This document shows positions 33,577 to 42,323 of a DNA stretch of 56,050 bases, one piece after another (position 1 is the first letter of the stretch; every line of letters begins with the position of its first letter). The stretch is from Phycisphaerales bacterium. Lineage in GTDB: Bacteria > Planctomycetota > Phycisphaerae > UBA1845. The notes beneath the pieces were generated by a model. That model did not search any database. It had not been told where the DNA came from and saw nothing but the letters and a program-made list of their open reading frames with translations. The stretch is from the NCBI GenBank assembly GCA_020639095.1, contig JACKHH010000024.1:1-56050 (forward strand), given 5' to 3'. A program made the translations under genes and the position numbers.

Positions 33577-34674
33577 TCAGGTCATCGTCAGTGCAACGGG
33601 GGCCGGCACGTCGCCGGTCACCAGTTCGTTCGCGAATTCCTCGATGGCAGCGAGCGCTTCGCTCGCGCCGTCGTGCTTGTGTCCTTGGGCCGCGGCTGAG
33701 AGTTTTTCACCGTCCGCGAGGAAGTTCCGCAGCAATTCCACGGAGATTCCGCCGCGCGGGACGCGCCGACCAAAGCCGAGCCGTTCGATCTGGTGTGCGT
33801 TCAGCCTTTGCTCGTGGCAGGCCATCGGCGTGCCCAGCATGGGTTTTCCAAAGTGCATCACCTCGCCGATGAGCTGGTTGCCGCAGGTGGCGTAGACCGC
33901 GCGGCAGCTCGCGAGATCGTCGAGGAATGCCTGCTTGCTGATCGGTTTGAAAGTGAGGTTGCCGTCGGTGCCGGTGCGCGGTACGCCGTAGACGAAGACC
34001 GGACAATCCTGAGCACGCAGCGCCTGCTCAACTGCCGGTGTGAACTCGTACTCGCCTTTGTTGATGTAGGCGAGCAGGTGATCGCCCGCGGTCGGGGTCA
34101 TCTTGAGCACGTCGTCGCGAATGACCGCGCCCACGCGCTTCACGCCGGCGCGGCGCGGCGCCGCGTCGAAGAACCCGGACACGACGGCGCGGTCCGGCTG
34201 GCCGTAGAGCCGTCTGTAGACAAACGCATTTCCCCAGTTCGCGACGCGTTCGTACCAGGGCATTTCGGGACGGCAATACACCAGCAAGCCGAAGTGGTCG
34301 AAGGTGATGCGGGGAATCCCCAACTTCCTGCCGATCCAATGCGTGAAGATTTCCGAATCGGTGATGAGCACCTGCGCGCCGAATTCTTCGATCTGATTGG
34401 CGATCATGTCGAAAGACGGACCGCGAAGGCGCACTTCGAGCATCAGCGACAGGTTGCGTTTGATCGTGAGGTAGTTGGAGAGCTTGCCGCGGTTGTTGAA
34501 GTAGTATTTGAGGTAGGGTATTCGTGTGACGTCGAAGTCACCGGACAACGCGTGATACGCGTCGCCGCCGGCGAGAATGAGAACATCGTGCCGCGCACAC
34601 AGGCGTGGCAAAATCGCCCGCGCCCGCATCGCGTGCCCGCGTCCAAACCCGTGTATCCCGTACGCGATCCTCAA
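33577..34674 (-). CDS. MJ1255/VC2487-like glycosyltransferase
   Basis: 365 residues. A GT-B fold, GT28-like. Hallmarks of this family: IAYGIHGFGRGHAMRARAIL at the start, the segment from VLILAGGDAY, ITFDHFGLLVYCRPEMPWY, LLAYINKGEYEFTPAVEQAL, GTDGNLTFKP and CGNQLIGEVMHFGKPML near the donor site. Sugar donor and acceptor are unknown; the link to the LpxH-like gene suggests a glycolipid. Start: TTG at 34674 after AAAGGTGGG is preferred to TTG at 34716, because the family N-terminus begins there. Confidence 0.85.
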   Translation of the reverse strand: MRIAYGIHGFGRGHAMRARAILPRLCARHDVLILAGGDAYHALSGDFDVTRIPYLKYYFNNRGKLSNYLTIKRNLSLMLEVRLRGPSFDMIANQIEEFGAQVLITDSEIFTHWIGRKLGIPRITFDHFGLLVYCRPEMPWYERVANWGNAFVYRRLYGQPDRAVVSGFFDAAPRRAGVKRVGAVIRDDVLKMTPTAGDHLLAYINKGEYEFTPAVEQALRAQDCPVFVYGVPRTGTDGNLTFKPISKQAFLDDLASCRAVYATCGNQLIGEVMHFGKPMLGTPMACHEQRLNAHQIERLGFGRRVPRGGISVELLRNFLADGEKLSAAAQGHKHDGASEALAAIEEFANELVTGDVPAPVALTMT

Positions 34675-35071
34675 GCACCCACCTTTCCGGCTCGCTGGAT
34701 AACGTCGTAACGTCAAGGTTTGATTGATGTTATATAATGATTCGGTGAAGAAATCACTATTGAGCGTCTACCGGCTGGCGTAGCCGATAATTGCCGTATT
34801 TCCTGGGACTTGCGCGTCACTCGCCCCAACGACTCACAGGTGTTGTTCCACCACTGCTCAAGAGCAGTGGCACATGGATTCGGCGTCGCATGCATTGGGG
34901 GATTCGCGATATGGGTGCGATGTTTCTTGCGGCCTACATGTTTTGACATAACCGTCTGATTACACAGAGGATATGCAACGGACGGTAGTCCGCGGCGCGG
35001 GCCGGCGGTAGAATAGTCGGATTGTTGAGACGCGGATTCCGCGAGCCGGTGCGCTTGCGTGGTGGGTTGTG
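34675..35071. other. Divergent gap with a family E repeat
   Basis: About 400 bases between the glycosyltransferase and the protease genes. It holds one palindrome of family E (34846-34873, CCACTGCTC-aa-GAGCAGTGG). TATAAT at 34732-34737 and TAGAAT at 35009-35014 are possible -10 boxes. No gene was found. Confidence 0.45.
35009..35014 (+). promoter_or_regulatory. Possible -10 box before the HtrA gene
   Basis: TAGAAT 57 bases before the protease start codon. The -35 region is unclear. Confidence 0.3.
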
Positions 35072-36358
35072 ATGCCAAAGTCTTATCGGTCAGCCATCTT
35101 TCAGGGCGTGCTCTTTGTCATGGCGACGCTGGTGGCGTTCGCGCTGCTGGTGCGGACTGATTTGGTGCGCCGGTTGGCATACCTGGTGGAGAAGGGCCGT
35201 CTTGAAGCCCAGCGCGAAGCCCTGCCGGATGACGACGAGTTGGCCCGGCTTAACGCGGACGCGCGGACGGTGGCTGCGGTCGTGACACCGGCAGTCGTGC
35301 AGATCATCACCGAGAAGCAGATCAACATGGCCGCTTTGTTGGGCCAGCGCCGCAAACCCGATCAAAGTGTGCCGGACATCAGCGTGCCGTCGAACGGTCT
35401 GCCGTCGGGCCATCCCAGCCCCGCGGAGGTGGACCGATTTCTGCGGCAGCATGAGCAGTTTCGCGCTCCGGACGGATACGGCAGCGGATTCATCGTCGAT
35501 GCCGAGCACGGTTACATCGTGACGAACGACCACGTGATCGCCGGCGCGGACACGATCTATGTTCGACTTGCGGACGGGCGGATTGCGAAGGCGGAGGTGC
35601 TCGGCGCGGACCCGCGATCCGATCTCGCAGCCATTCACATCGACGTTGACAACCTGCACCAGCTGCCGATCGCGGAGGACGACGGCGTCGAGGTGGGCGA
35701 TCCGGTGATGAGCGTGGGGAATCCGTTCGGGCTCGAGGGCAGCGTCAGCCGGGGCATCATCAGCGCGAAGGCGCGGAGCAACATCAACATTCACGGGACC
35801 GAGTATCGCGGGTTCCTCCAGACGGACGCGGTGATCAATCCGGGCAACAGCGGCGGGCCGCTGGTGAATCTGCGTGGCGAGGTTGTGGCGATCAATACGG
35901 CGATTGCGACCGAGACCGGGCATTATGACGGCGTGGGGTTTGCGATTCCCGCGCGGCGGATCCGACAGGTGCTGCCCGCGCTGATTCGCGGTGAAACTGT
36001 TCCGCGCGGTTTTCTCGGTGTGACGATTGCGGACGCAGCCGTTGAGGGTAGCGAACGGGTTACGGGTGATGATATGTTCGTCGACCCGGCACTGCGGGAG
36101 AACCGCGGGGTGCTGGTGCGCGACGTGATGGAGGACTCACCGGCGGAGCGGTTTGGCGTGCTGGTGGGTGATGTGATCGTGAGCATCGATGGGACGCGGT
36201 TGCGGCAAACGGCTGACCTGATTGATATTGTTGGGGATTCGTCGCCGGGGGCTACGATTGCGCTTGCGGTTGAGCGGAACGGCGAGCCGATGACGATTGA
36301 TGTGACGATCGGTCGCCAGCCGGAGGGGTTTAGTACGCGGCAACCGATTGATAACTAG
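35072..36358 (+). CDS. HtrA/Deg-family trypsin-like serine protease
   Basis: 428 residues. One N-terminal membrane helix (about 9-27) anchors the protein, with the rest in the periplasm. The S1 protease domain has the catalytic triad H154 (VTNDHVI), D184 (RSDLAAI) and S260 (PGNSGGPL). A single PDZ domain follows (about 310-420) with the peptide groove RGFLGVTIAD and GVLVRDVMEDSPAERFGVL. It degrades or refolds misfolded envelope proteins. The single PDZ and membrane anchor make it DegS-like in layout. ATG 35072 is preferred to GTG 35069. Confidence 0.94.
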   Translation: MPKSYRSAIFQGVLFVMATLVAFALLVRTDLVRRLAYLVEKGRLEAQREALPDDDELARLNADARTVAAVVTPAVVQIITEKQINMAALLGQRRKPDQSVPDISVPSNGLPSGHPSPAEVDRFLRQHEQFRAPDGYGSGFIVDAEHGYIVTNDHVIAGADTIYVRLADGRIAKAEVLGADPRSDLAAIHIDVDNLHQLPIAEDDGVEVGDPVMSVGNPFGLEGSVSRGIISAKARSNINIHGTEYRGFLQTDAVINPGNSGGPLVNLRGEVVAINTAIATETGHYDGVGFAIPARRIRQVLPALIRGETVPRGFLGVTIADAAVEGSERVTGDDMFVDPALRENRGVLVRDVMEDSPAERFGVLVGDVIVSIDGTRLRQTADLIDIVGDSSPGATIALAVERNGEPMTIDVTIGRQPEGFSTRQPIDN

Positions 36359-36444
36359 AATGCAGGCAGGATGCCTGCACCACAAGACGGAATGCAGGCG
36401 AGTTGCCTGCACCACAAATCCGAGCCGCGACTGTGAGGGAGCGG
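36359..36444 (+). repeat. Two family A repeats plus one family C repeat, abutting
   Basis: Starts immediately after the TAG of the protease. Units: 36360-36385 (GCAGGC-aggat-GCCTGC-ACCACAAG), 36391-36418 (GCAGGC-gagtt-GCCTGC-ACCACAAA) and family C at 36415-36444, sharing the CAAAT at the junction. Confidence 0.8.
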
Positions 36445-36448
36445 GGGG

Positions 36449-36511
36449 AGTGCAGAGTGCAGAATTCAGAGTGCAGAGCTATGGCAGAAGTCAGAATGCA
36501 GAAGGCAGAAC
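36449..36511 (+). repeat. Degenerate AGAGTGC / CAGAA repeat, family H
   Basis: Repeats of TGCAGAG, TTCAGAG and GTCAGAA over about 60 bases, of the same low-complexity kind as 4281 and 45100. It lies in the same gap as the A/C repeats. Confidence 0.55.
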
Positions 36512-36577
36512 TGTGAAACGCCGCGCGCGTCACGTTTTTCTTTCTACGAATTAGCGAGTCTGGAGTGAGGAACTGAT

Positions 36578-36781
36578 ATGGCATCGCATGGTGGGGCTGG
36601 AGATCGTTTTGAACGGAAGCGTGAAAAGGAAGAGGCGCATCGCAAGCAGCTTCCGGGTGCCGACGACGAGCCGCTTCCTCCGCCCGTTGAGCCGATTCAT
36701 TCCGACGCAAAGCCCGGGCGCAATGATCCCTGCCCGTGCGGTAGCGGCAAGAAGTACAAGCAGTGCTGCGCGAAGAAGTAG
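36578..36781 (+). CDS. Small SEC-C motif protein
   Basis: 67 residues. A basic, charged start (DRFERKREKEEAHRKQLPG), then the SEC-C zinc motif RNDPCPCGSGKKYKQCCAKK (C-P-C ... C-C), as at the end of SecA. The stand-alone motif binds zinc and probably nucleic acid or a protein partner. The exact target is unknown. A GAGG lies seven bases before the ATG. Confidence 0.9.
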   Translation: MASHGGAGDRFERKREKEEAHRKQLPGADDEPLPPPVEPIHSDAKPGRNDPCPCGSGKKYKQCCAKK

Positions 36782-36829
36782 CTCCGTTTGACGGCGGTTT
36801 CGCGGCGATTTGCGATTCCGCAATCTTCG

Positions 36830-37555
36830 ATGATCGCATCGTGTACATCTGACGGCGTAGGACGCGCTCTGGCAGCCGATGGGTTTGCCTTGGTGCGGGC
36901 GGTGTTTGATGCCGATGCGGTTGCAGCCATCCGCGCGGAGCTTGATAAGCCGATGGATCGTGCGAGCGTGCTGCGGCGGCGCGGTGGGGCGTACGCGATG
37001 CGCAACGTGTTCGATCGTGCGCCGGTGCTCCGCGGCTTGACGCTTGCTCCGCAGTTGCTCGACGTCGTTCATGCCGCGATGGGGGAAGCAGCCACCCTCA
37101 CCCGCGCGATTCTCTTCGACAAAACCCCGAACGCGAATTGGCATGTCGGTTGGCATCAGGACACTGCCGTCGCGGTCGAACAGCGTGTGGATACGCCGGG
37201 ATACGGCCCGTGGTCGGTGAAGGCGGGCGTGACGCACGTGCAGCCGCCGGCTGATGTGCTGGCAGGGATGGTTACGACGCGGATTCACCTGGACGCGTGT
37301 GGCGAGAGCGACGGCGCGCTGATGATCATTCCCGGTTCGCATGCGGCTGGCAAGCTGGCGAGCGACGCGGTGACGCGCTGCGTTCAGGAGCGGGACGCGG
37401 TAACGGTCGCAGCCGATGCCGGGGACGTGCTGCTGATGCGTCCGTTGATTTTACACGCGTCTCGACCGGCGGAGCGTCCCGCCCGTCGGCGAATCCTGCA
37501 TCTCGAATGGGCTGCGACGGCGTTGCCCGGGGATTTGCAATGGCATCGGGCCTGA
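36830..37555 (+). CDS. Phytanoyl-CoA dioxygenase (PhyH) family protein
   Basis: 241 residues from ATG 36830. An Fe(II)/2-oxoglutarate hydroxylase-type fold. H109 and D111 (NWHVGWHQDT) are the first two iron ligands; a third His lies in the LILHAS region (about 218), followed by Arg-rich RPARRRILHLEW that could bind 2-oxoglutarate. The substrate is unknown. An earlier TTG at 36788 is possible but gives an unusual N-terminus. Not clearly in an operon. Confidence 0.85.
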   Translation: MIASCTSDGVGRALAADGFALVRAVFDADAVAAIRAELDKPMDRASVLRRRGGAYAMRNVFDRAPVLRGLTLAPQLLDVVHAAMGEAATLTRAILFDKTPNANWHVGWHQDTAVAVEQRVDTPGYGPWSVKAGVTHVQPPADVLAGMVTTRIHLDACGESDGALMIIPGSHAAGKLASDAVTRCVQERDAVTVAADAGDVLLMRPLILHASRPAERPARRRILHLEWAATALPGDLQWHRA

Positions 37556-37578
37556 TTGCTTCCACGGCGTGATTCCTT

Positions 37579-37610
37579 CCACGGCCTCGCTGCGCGAGAC
37601 CGTGCCACCC
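37579..37610 (+). repeat. Family D repeat, single arm
   Basis: CCACGGCCTCGC-tgc-GCGAGACCGTG plus CCACCC. Same element as the right arm at 26522-26620. Confidence 0.7.
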
Positions 37611-37626
37611 TGCGCTGTGGCGACTG

Positions 37627-37669
37627 TCCTTTGACTTTCTCACCTTCGCACTTGCTCACTTTCCCACCG
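37627..37669 (-). repeat. Family H repeat (reverse orientation)
   Basis: TTTGACTTTCTCACCTTCGC and then CTTGCTCACTTTCCCACC, the reverse complement of GTGAGAAAGTCAA-type units. Confidence 0.5.
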
Positions 37670-37776
37670 GGGCGTGACGGCGGTCGAAAGGGCGTTATCA
37701 TGCCGGGCTCGGCGATATAGTCGCGCGTTGCGTGTCGCACATGCGGTATTTCCCGGTAGTGGATCGAAGGACGAAC

Positions 37777-39510
37777 ATGACATCAGAGTCGCACAATCCT
37801 GGCGGTGACGGCAGCGATGCGCCGCGCCGGTTGAATTTCGTCGAGCAGATCATCGAGGATGATCGCAAGGCTGGTAAGTGGGATGGGCGGGTGTGCACGC
37901 GTTTTCCCCCGGAGCCCAACGGCTACCTGCATATCGGCCATGCCAAGAGCATCCACCTCAACTTCGGGCTCGCGCAGCGCTACGGCGGAACGTGCTACCT
38001 GCGCTTCGACGACACCAATCCGATCAAGGAGGAACAGGAGTACATCGACTCGATCATCGCGGATGTGCAGTGGCTGGGGTATGACCTGACGGATCGCATA
38101 TTCTACGCGTCCGACTACTTCCAGCAGATGTACGACTGGGCGGTGCAACTCGTTAAGGCCGGTAAGGCCTACGTGTGCGACCTCAACGCGGAAGAGGTGC
38201 GCGAGTATCGCGGGACGTTGACGGAAGCGGGCAAGAACAGCCCCTATCGCGATCGCGGCGTTGAGGAAAACCTCGATCTGCTCGATCGCATGCGCAAGGG
38301 CGAATTTCCCGACGGCAGCCGGACGCTGCGCGCGAAGATCGACATGACGTCTCCAAATATGAATCTGCGCGACCCGGCGATGTATCGCATTCTGCACGCG
38401 AAGCATCCGCGCACGGGCGACGCGTGGTGCATCTATCCGATGTACGACTGGGCGCACGGGCTGGAGGATTCGATCGAGCGCATCACGCACTCGATCTGCA
38501 CGCTGGAGTTCGAGAACCACAGGCCGCTGTACGACTGGTTCCTCGACGCATTGGGAATTTATCATCCCCGGCAGATCGAATTCGCCAAGCTCCTGCTCAA
38601 CTACACGGTGATGAGCAAGCGGAAGCTGATTGAACTGGTGCGCGGCGGGCACGTGCGCGGGTGGGACGATCCGCGCATGGCAACGATCAGCGGCTTGCGC
38701 CGGCGGGGCGTCACGCCGGTGGCGCTCAAGACGTTTTGCAGCGAAATCGGGGTGGCGAAGTTCAACAGCACGATCGACCTCGGCCGGTTGGAGTATTCCA
38801 TTCGCGAGGACCTCAACCTGCGCGCGCCGCGGGTGATGGCGGTGCTCAATCCGCTCAAGGTGGTGATCACGAATTATCCCGAGGATCAGGTCGACGAACT
38901 GGACGCGGTGAACAACCCGGAAGACGCGTCTGCGGGCACGCGCAAAGTACCCTTCAGCCGGGAGCTGTACATCGAACGCGACGACTTCATGGAGGACCCG
39001 CCGAGGAAGTTCTTCCGACTCGGGCCGGGACGCGAGGTGCGCATGCGCTACGCGTATTTCGTGACGTGCCAGGAGGCGGTGAAGGACGCAGCCGGGAACA
39101 TCGTGGAGCTGCGCTGCACGTATGATCCGGCGACGCGCGGCGGTGACTCGCCGGATGGCCGCAAGGTGAAGGGCACGCTGCACTGGGTGAGCGCGAAGCA
39201 CGCGGTGGACGCGGAGGTGCGACTCTACGACCGGCTGTTCAGTGTGGAGAATCCCAACAAGGTCGAGGAAGGCCAGGCGTGGACGGACCACATCAACCCG
39301 GACTCGCTGAAGGTGCTGGAAAACGCCAAGCTGGAACCGAACTGGCGCGAGGCTGCGGATAAGGCCACGTGGAGCGACGATACTGCACGCGTGCAGTTCG
39401 AACGCACCGGCTACTTCGCGCTCGACGCCGACACGGAAACCGCAGGCAAACCGGTATTCAACCGCACGGTAACGCTCAAAGACACCTGGGCGAAAATTGC
39501 CGGCAAGTAG
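37777..39510 (+). CDS. glnS: Glutaminyl-tRNA synthetase
   Basis: 577 residues. A class I aminoacyl-tRNA synthetase with the HIGH-type signature PNGYLHIGHAKSI and the KMSKS-type VMSKRKL. It charges tRNA-Gln with glutamine. The acceptor-binding part (DTNPIKEEQEYIDSI, YDWAHGLEDSIERITHSICT) and anticodon-binding beta-barrel (PFSRELYIERDDF, KGTLHWVSAKHA) are in the usual order. Length fits. Having glnS suggests direct glutamine charging, unlike many bacteria that use only the GatCAB route. The ATG at 37777 has GAAGGA upstream. Its TAG stop is inside the next repeat. Confidence 0.97.
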   Translation: MTSESHNPGGDGSDAPRRLNFVEQIIEDDRKAGKWDGRVCTRFPPEPNGYLHIGHAKSIHLNFGLAQRYGGTCYLRFDDTNPIKEEQEYIDSIIADVQWLGYDLTDRIFYASDYFQQMYDWAVQLVKAGKAYVCDLNAEEVREYRGTLTEAGKNSPYRDRGVEENLDLLDRMRKGEFPDGSRTLRAKIDMTSPNMNLRDPAMYRILHAKHPRTGDAWCIYPMYDWAHGLEDSIERITHSICTLEFENHRPLYDWFLDALGIYHPRQIEFAKLLLNYTVMSKRKLIELVRGGHVRGWDDPRMATISGLRRRGVTPVALKTFCSEIGVAKFNSTIDLGRLEYSIREDLNLRAPRVMAVLNPLKVVITNYPEDQVDELDAVNNPEDASAGTRKVPFSRELYIERDDFMEDPPRKFFRLGPGREVRMRYAYFVTCQEAVKDAAGNIVELRCTYDPATRGGDSPDGRKVKGTLHWVSAKHAVDAEVRLYDRLFSVENPNKVEEGQAWTDHINPDSLKVLENAKLEPNWREAADKATWSDDTARVQFERTGYFALDADTETAGKPVFNRTVTLKDTWAKIAGK

Positions 39511-39575
39511 GGTGGGCACTGCCCACCACACATGACGTGATGTCGTTTGCGTTTGGTGGGCGGTGCCCACCCTAC
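39507..39575. repeat. REP-like inverted pair, family B, copy B2
   Basis: GTAG head plus hairpin GGTGGGC-act-GCCCACC, a short core with ATGACGTGATGTCGTTT, then the mirror arm GGTGGGC-ggt-GCCCACC plus CTAC. The TAG of the head is the glnS stop codon. A degenerate family A unit follows at 39610-39635. Confidence 0.85.
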
Positions 39576-39664
39576 ATTGGTGTGCGAGCGCATGTCTTGC
39601 GGATAGATCTGCAGGCAAGGGACCTGCATCTCACGAGCAGTGTCGGATAAACGGATGTCACGCG

Positions 39665-40144
39665 ATGAGCTTCGATGTTTTCTTGGAACATTTGGAAGAA
39701 AGTGGCGGCGCGCCTGTCGATCCGGCGCCGGTGCGGGAGATCATAGAAGACCTCAACTACGAAATTGACGAGGTTGTCGATTTCTATCTTATTCGGTTTG
39801 CTGATGGTACCGGCGTCGAGTTGGGTATTTCGGGTCTTGACGGCTCCCAAGACTTTACCGGATGTGCGTTCTTCATTCGCACATGGGGACCGGAAATCCC
39901 CGATTTGATTTATCGCGTCGCCCGGGCCGGTGATCTTGTGATATTCGCCGCGATGGCGAACTCTGTTCCAGTTGTTGTGCACCGCCATCAAGTGGATATC
40001 CTCAAGAAGCTGGGGGTCTTCGAGGGCGCAACGCCCTTGTTTGTTCAATCTGGCGCAGAGTTAGGCGCATTCCTGACGAATGGGTACGACGGTTGGAAGG
40101 GGTACCGGGATCAGGTCGTAGGGGACAGTGAAAATAGTGAGTAG
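39665..40144 (+). CDS. Hypothetical protein
   Basis: 159 residues, acidic, no signal and no membrane helix. Sequence runs: SFDVFLEHLEESGGAPVDPA, a helix-strand region (EDLNYEIDEVVDFYLIRFAD), GVELGISGLDGSQDFTGCAF, a hydrophobic core (IYRVARAGDLVIFAAMANSV), and a C-terminal VGDSENSE. I do not recognise a family. The size and acidity are compatible with an immunity- or inhibitor-type small protein, but no toxin is nearby, so this is only a possibility. The stop TAG is the head of repeat B3. Confidence 0.6.
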   Translation: MSFDVFLEHLEESGGAPVDPAPVREIIEDLNYEIDEVVDFYLIRFADGTGVELGISGLDGSQDFTGCAFFIRTWGPEIPDLIYRVARAGDLVIFAAMANSVPVVVHRHQVDILKKLGVFEGATPLFVQSGAELGAFLTNGYDGWKGYRDQVVGDSENSE

Positions 40145-40209
40145 GGTGGGCACTGCCCACCAGCAATGAAGCGATGTCGTTTCCGTTTGGTTGGCGGTGC
40201 CCACTCTAC
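40141..40209. repeat. REP-like inverted pair, family B, copy B3
   Basis: GTAG plus hairpin GGTGGGC-act-GCCCACC, a core with AATGAAGCGATGTCGTTTCC, then a slightly changed mirror arm (TTGGCGGTGCCCACT) and CTAC. Its TAG ends the upstream reading frame. Confidence 0.85.
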
Positions 40210-40760
40210 TACGGCAGCTACGCTCATCTTGTGGGTAATGTTGCTTGCGTCGATCGGCACAGTGTAGATAAAAAACGGTTCATCACGGATTAGTGGGGAG
40301 CCAATCCGGCGGTAGGTGGAGGATCGGCATGGACTCTCAAGCATGATTCTCAGGGAATCCCAAGTCCTCGGTATATGGTGGACTTAGCTGAATCGCGGTG
40401 CAATCCAGGAGTCACTACCAGCCGAAGCGCGATTGGGCACATCTGCATGTAACTGGAAGAAGGGATAGCAGTTACGCTCAACCGATCGGCTGATGGCGAG
40501 CGGAACGGAGACTTCAGTCCCCGGAAATCCGTGATGAACCTAGAAACGGCCCGGAGGTTCGCAACAGCCCACAAAATAACCGTGGCCGGCGTACTACATT
40601 TGTATTCATAGAAATTGCATTTCGAATTCTATCGCAGGCAAGATGCCTGCACCATGAGGATGTCGGCGCTGGTTGCTTTTTGCGGCTGTCCTCCGTCTTG
40701 AGTCATTGACTCGTCCGCGTTTGTGGGCGGTAATTGTTGCACCCTTGGTGAGTTGTTCGC
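40210..40760. other. 550-base gap, no convincing gene
   Basis: It looks lower in GC than the surroundings. Short frames only, the longest on the minus strand (40350-40574, 74 residues) without a start signal. One family A repeat at 40634-40657 (GCAGGC-aagat-GCCTGC-ACCAT). It may be a relic or imported sequence; origin unknown. Confidence 0.4.
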
Positions 40761-41951
40761 ATGCTTGGATGGCTTGTCGACAACTGGTATTGGGTTGTGC
40801 TGTTCTTGGTTACCTGGGTATTCGTGTTGTTCCACACGATCCGCAGCCAGTATGGCATGCGGATTGAGATTGAGAAGGTGCTGGTGGCGATCCGGGGGAG
40901 TCACGGCCTTTCGCCGGAGTCGCTCGCATCTGTCGGTGTGCCCGCCACGCGCGAGTCGGTGGTCTTGGCATCGGGAACTGCACGCGGTGCGCCTTACGAA
41001 GTGCGCTACGCCGCGCAAGGTGACATGTCTCCGCCGCTACTCGTGGTATCTCGCTTTGAGAGCACGCCGGTTGAGTTCAGCCTTGCGCGCACGGTGCATG
41101 GTCGGAATGCCGGGACAAGTTACGGGTTCTCGTTCGGATTCAACTATGCGCGTGAGCGAAAGGCGTTGCAATCGCAGAGCGCGCGGGCCGCATTTGCCAC
41201 GTTGATTGAACTTGACTGCCCCTTTGTGAGGAAGGACGCATTCAGCCTGGACGCGGTTTGGTTGCCGTACGACGAAGGGCCAACCATTGAACCGCAGATG
41301 CTCGATCGCGCGCTCAACGCGCTGGCTGATCTGGCCGACGTCTGTCGTGCGTTGCCGCAGCGGCAGAATTATCACGAACGGTCGGCGGGAATTTCACTGG
41401 TCATAATGTCGGTGCTTCCGTTTGCGCTCGCGGCCGTCTTGACGCTATCGTATTGGTTCCGCTATGCACCGCTCAATGCAGTATTTGGGAGGGCGTTGCT
41501 GACGTCTATTCCGTTGATGGTTGCGATCGGAGCCGTGGCTGGGCTTTGGTTCCGGTGGGTGCATCGGCGGGCGAAGACACGCCGGCTTGTCAACGTTGTG
41601 ATGGTTGTGATTACGTTCTTTGTCGCGCTTTTCGGCGGGCTCTTCGGTACGGTATTTGCCAATGGCATGCTTGATTCAGGCCAGGAATCGGTGCATGTCG
41701 TGCCCATGATTGACCTCGGTCGTCAAGAAAGCATCGGCAGGGAGCCCCCGCATTGCACCGTGTGGGTGCATTTGTGGTCTACGTATGACAAACGCGAACC
41801 TGTGACCGTTCGCTGTGAGGACTACGAAGAATTGGCGGAGATGCGGGTGGAGGACCGGCCGTTGCCGCCAGTCGAGGTGCGAACCAAGCCAGGGTTCCTC
41901 GGGTTGGAGTGGCCCGTATCGATCGATATTCTCTGGGACTCGTCTGGATAG
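40761..41951 (+). CDS. Membrane protein of unknown function
   Basis: 396 residues. An N-terminal helix (YWVVLFLVTWVFVLFHT, about 9-25) leads into a soluble region of about 180 residues with EVRYAAQGDMSPPLLVVSRF and SYGFSFGFNYARERKALQ. Three helices follow at about 213-305 (SLVIMSVLPFALAAVLTLSY, LLTSIPLMVAIGAVAGLW, VVMVVITFFVALFGGLFG), and a polar C-terminal domain of about 85 residues ends in WPVSIDILWDSSG. No family recognised. It could be a sensor or stress protein of the envelope. Start at ATG 40761; the ribosome-binding site is weak. Confidence 0.6.
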   Translation: MLGWLVDNWYWVVLFLVTWVFVLFHTIRSQYGMRIEIEKVLVAIRGSHGLSPESLASVGVPATRESVVLASGTARGAPYEVRYAAQGDMSPPLLVVSRFESTPVEFSLARTVHGRNAGTSYGFSFGFNYARERKALQSQSARAAFATLIELDCPFVRKDAFSLDAVWLPYDEGPTIEPQMLDRALNALADLADVCRALPQRQNYHERSAGISLVIMSVLPFALAAVLTLSYWFRYAPLNAVFGRALLTSIPLMVAIGAVAGLWFRWVHRRAKTRRLVNVVMVVITFFVALFGGLFGTVFANGMLDSGQESVHVVPMIDLGRQESIGREPPHCTVWVHLWSTYDKREPVTVRCEDYEELAEMRVEDRPLPPVEVRTKPGFLGLEWPVSIDILWDSSG

Positions 41952-41968
41952 CGTTTGCGAGTTTGTGC

Positions 41969-42323
41969 GTGCGCGTTTCGTTTGATCTTGATAATACGTT
42001 GTACTTGCCGGCTGATGGGACGGGGCGCGGTGGTTATGTGCTCCGTGCGGGTGCGCGTGGCGACCGTGTTGAATGCGCGGTCGCACCTGCGTGCCGTGCA
42101 GAAGTTGGGGCTTGAGCCGGCACCCTCGAAGTATCCCCCCGCATTCGGAATTGATCTGCACGTGGACGATTCGCCCGGGGTTGCGCTGGAGGGCGAACGC
42201 TTCGGATTCAACTTGCTCGTCGTGCAGCCGGATGATGCTGATTGGGCGGCGAAGGTGCTGGAGTGCGTGGAATCCCTACGCGCCGGTATGGCGCGTGGGG
42301 TGGGCACTGTCCACCAACAATGA
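41969..42323 (+). pseudogene. Broken HAD-like hydrolase gene (frameshift and internal loss)
   Basis: Two frames join across about 42060. The first reads VRVSFDLDNTLYLPADG, the HAD nucleophile motif DxDxT. The second reads AVQKLGLEPAPSKYPPAFGI, then DLHVDDSPGVALEGERFGF and LLVVQPDDADWAAKVLECVE, the C-terminal end of a known HAD-like family. The roughly 70 residues that should lie between (Thr/Ser-bearing motif region) are missing, and the frame changes. The second frame ends at a TGA inside family B repeat B4, 25 bases after its start. Either a pseudogene or a sequence error; the internal loss favours a pseudogene. Confidence 0.6.

Noticed and set aside
37783..39618. 611-residue minus-strand frame opposite glnS
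   Set aside because: It mirrors the codon pattern of a certain gene (glnS); the product is Arg/His/Val-rich with no family.
39411..39650. Recurring peptides such as VGWALPTT or QAGCLHHK as real small proteins
   Set aside because: They come from reading family A and B repeats in different frames and end at different points.
40350..40574. 74-residue minus-strand frame in a low-GC gap
   Set aside because: No start signal, no family; treated as part of a featureless gap.
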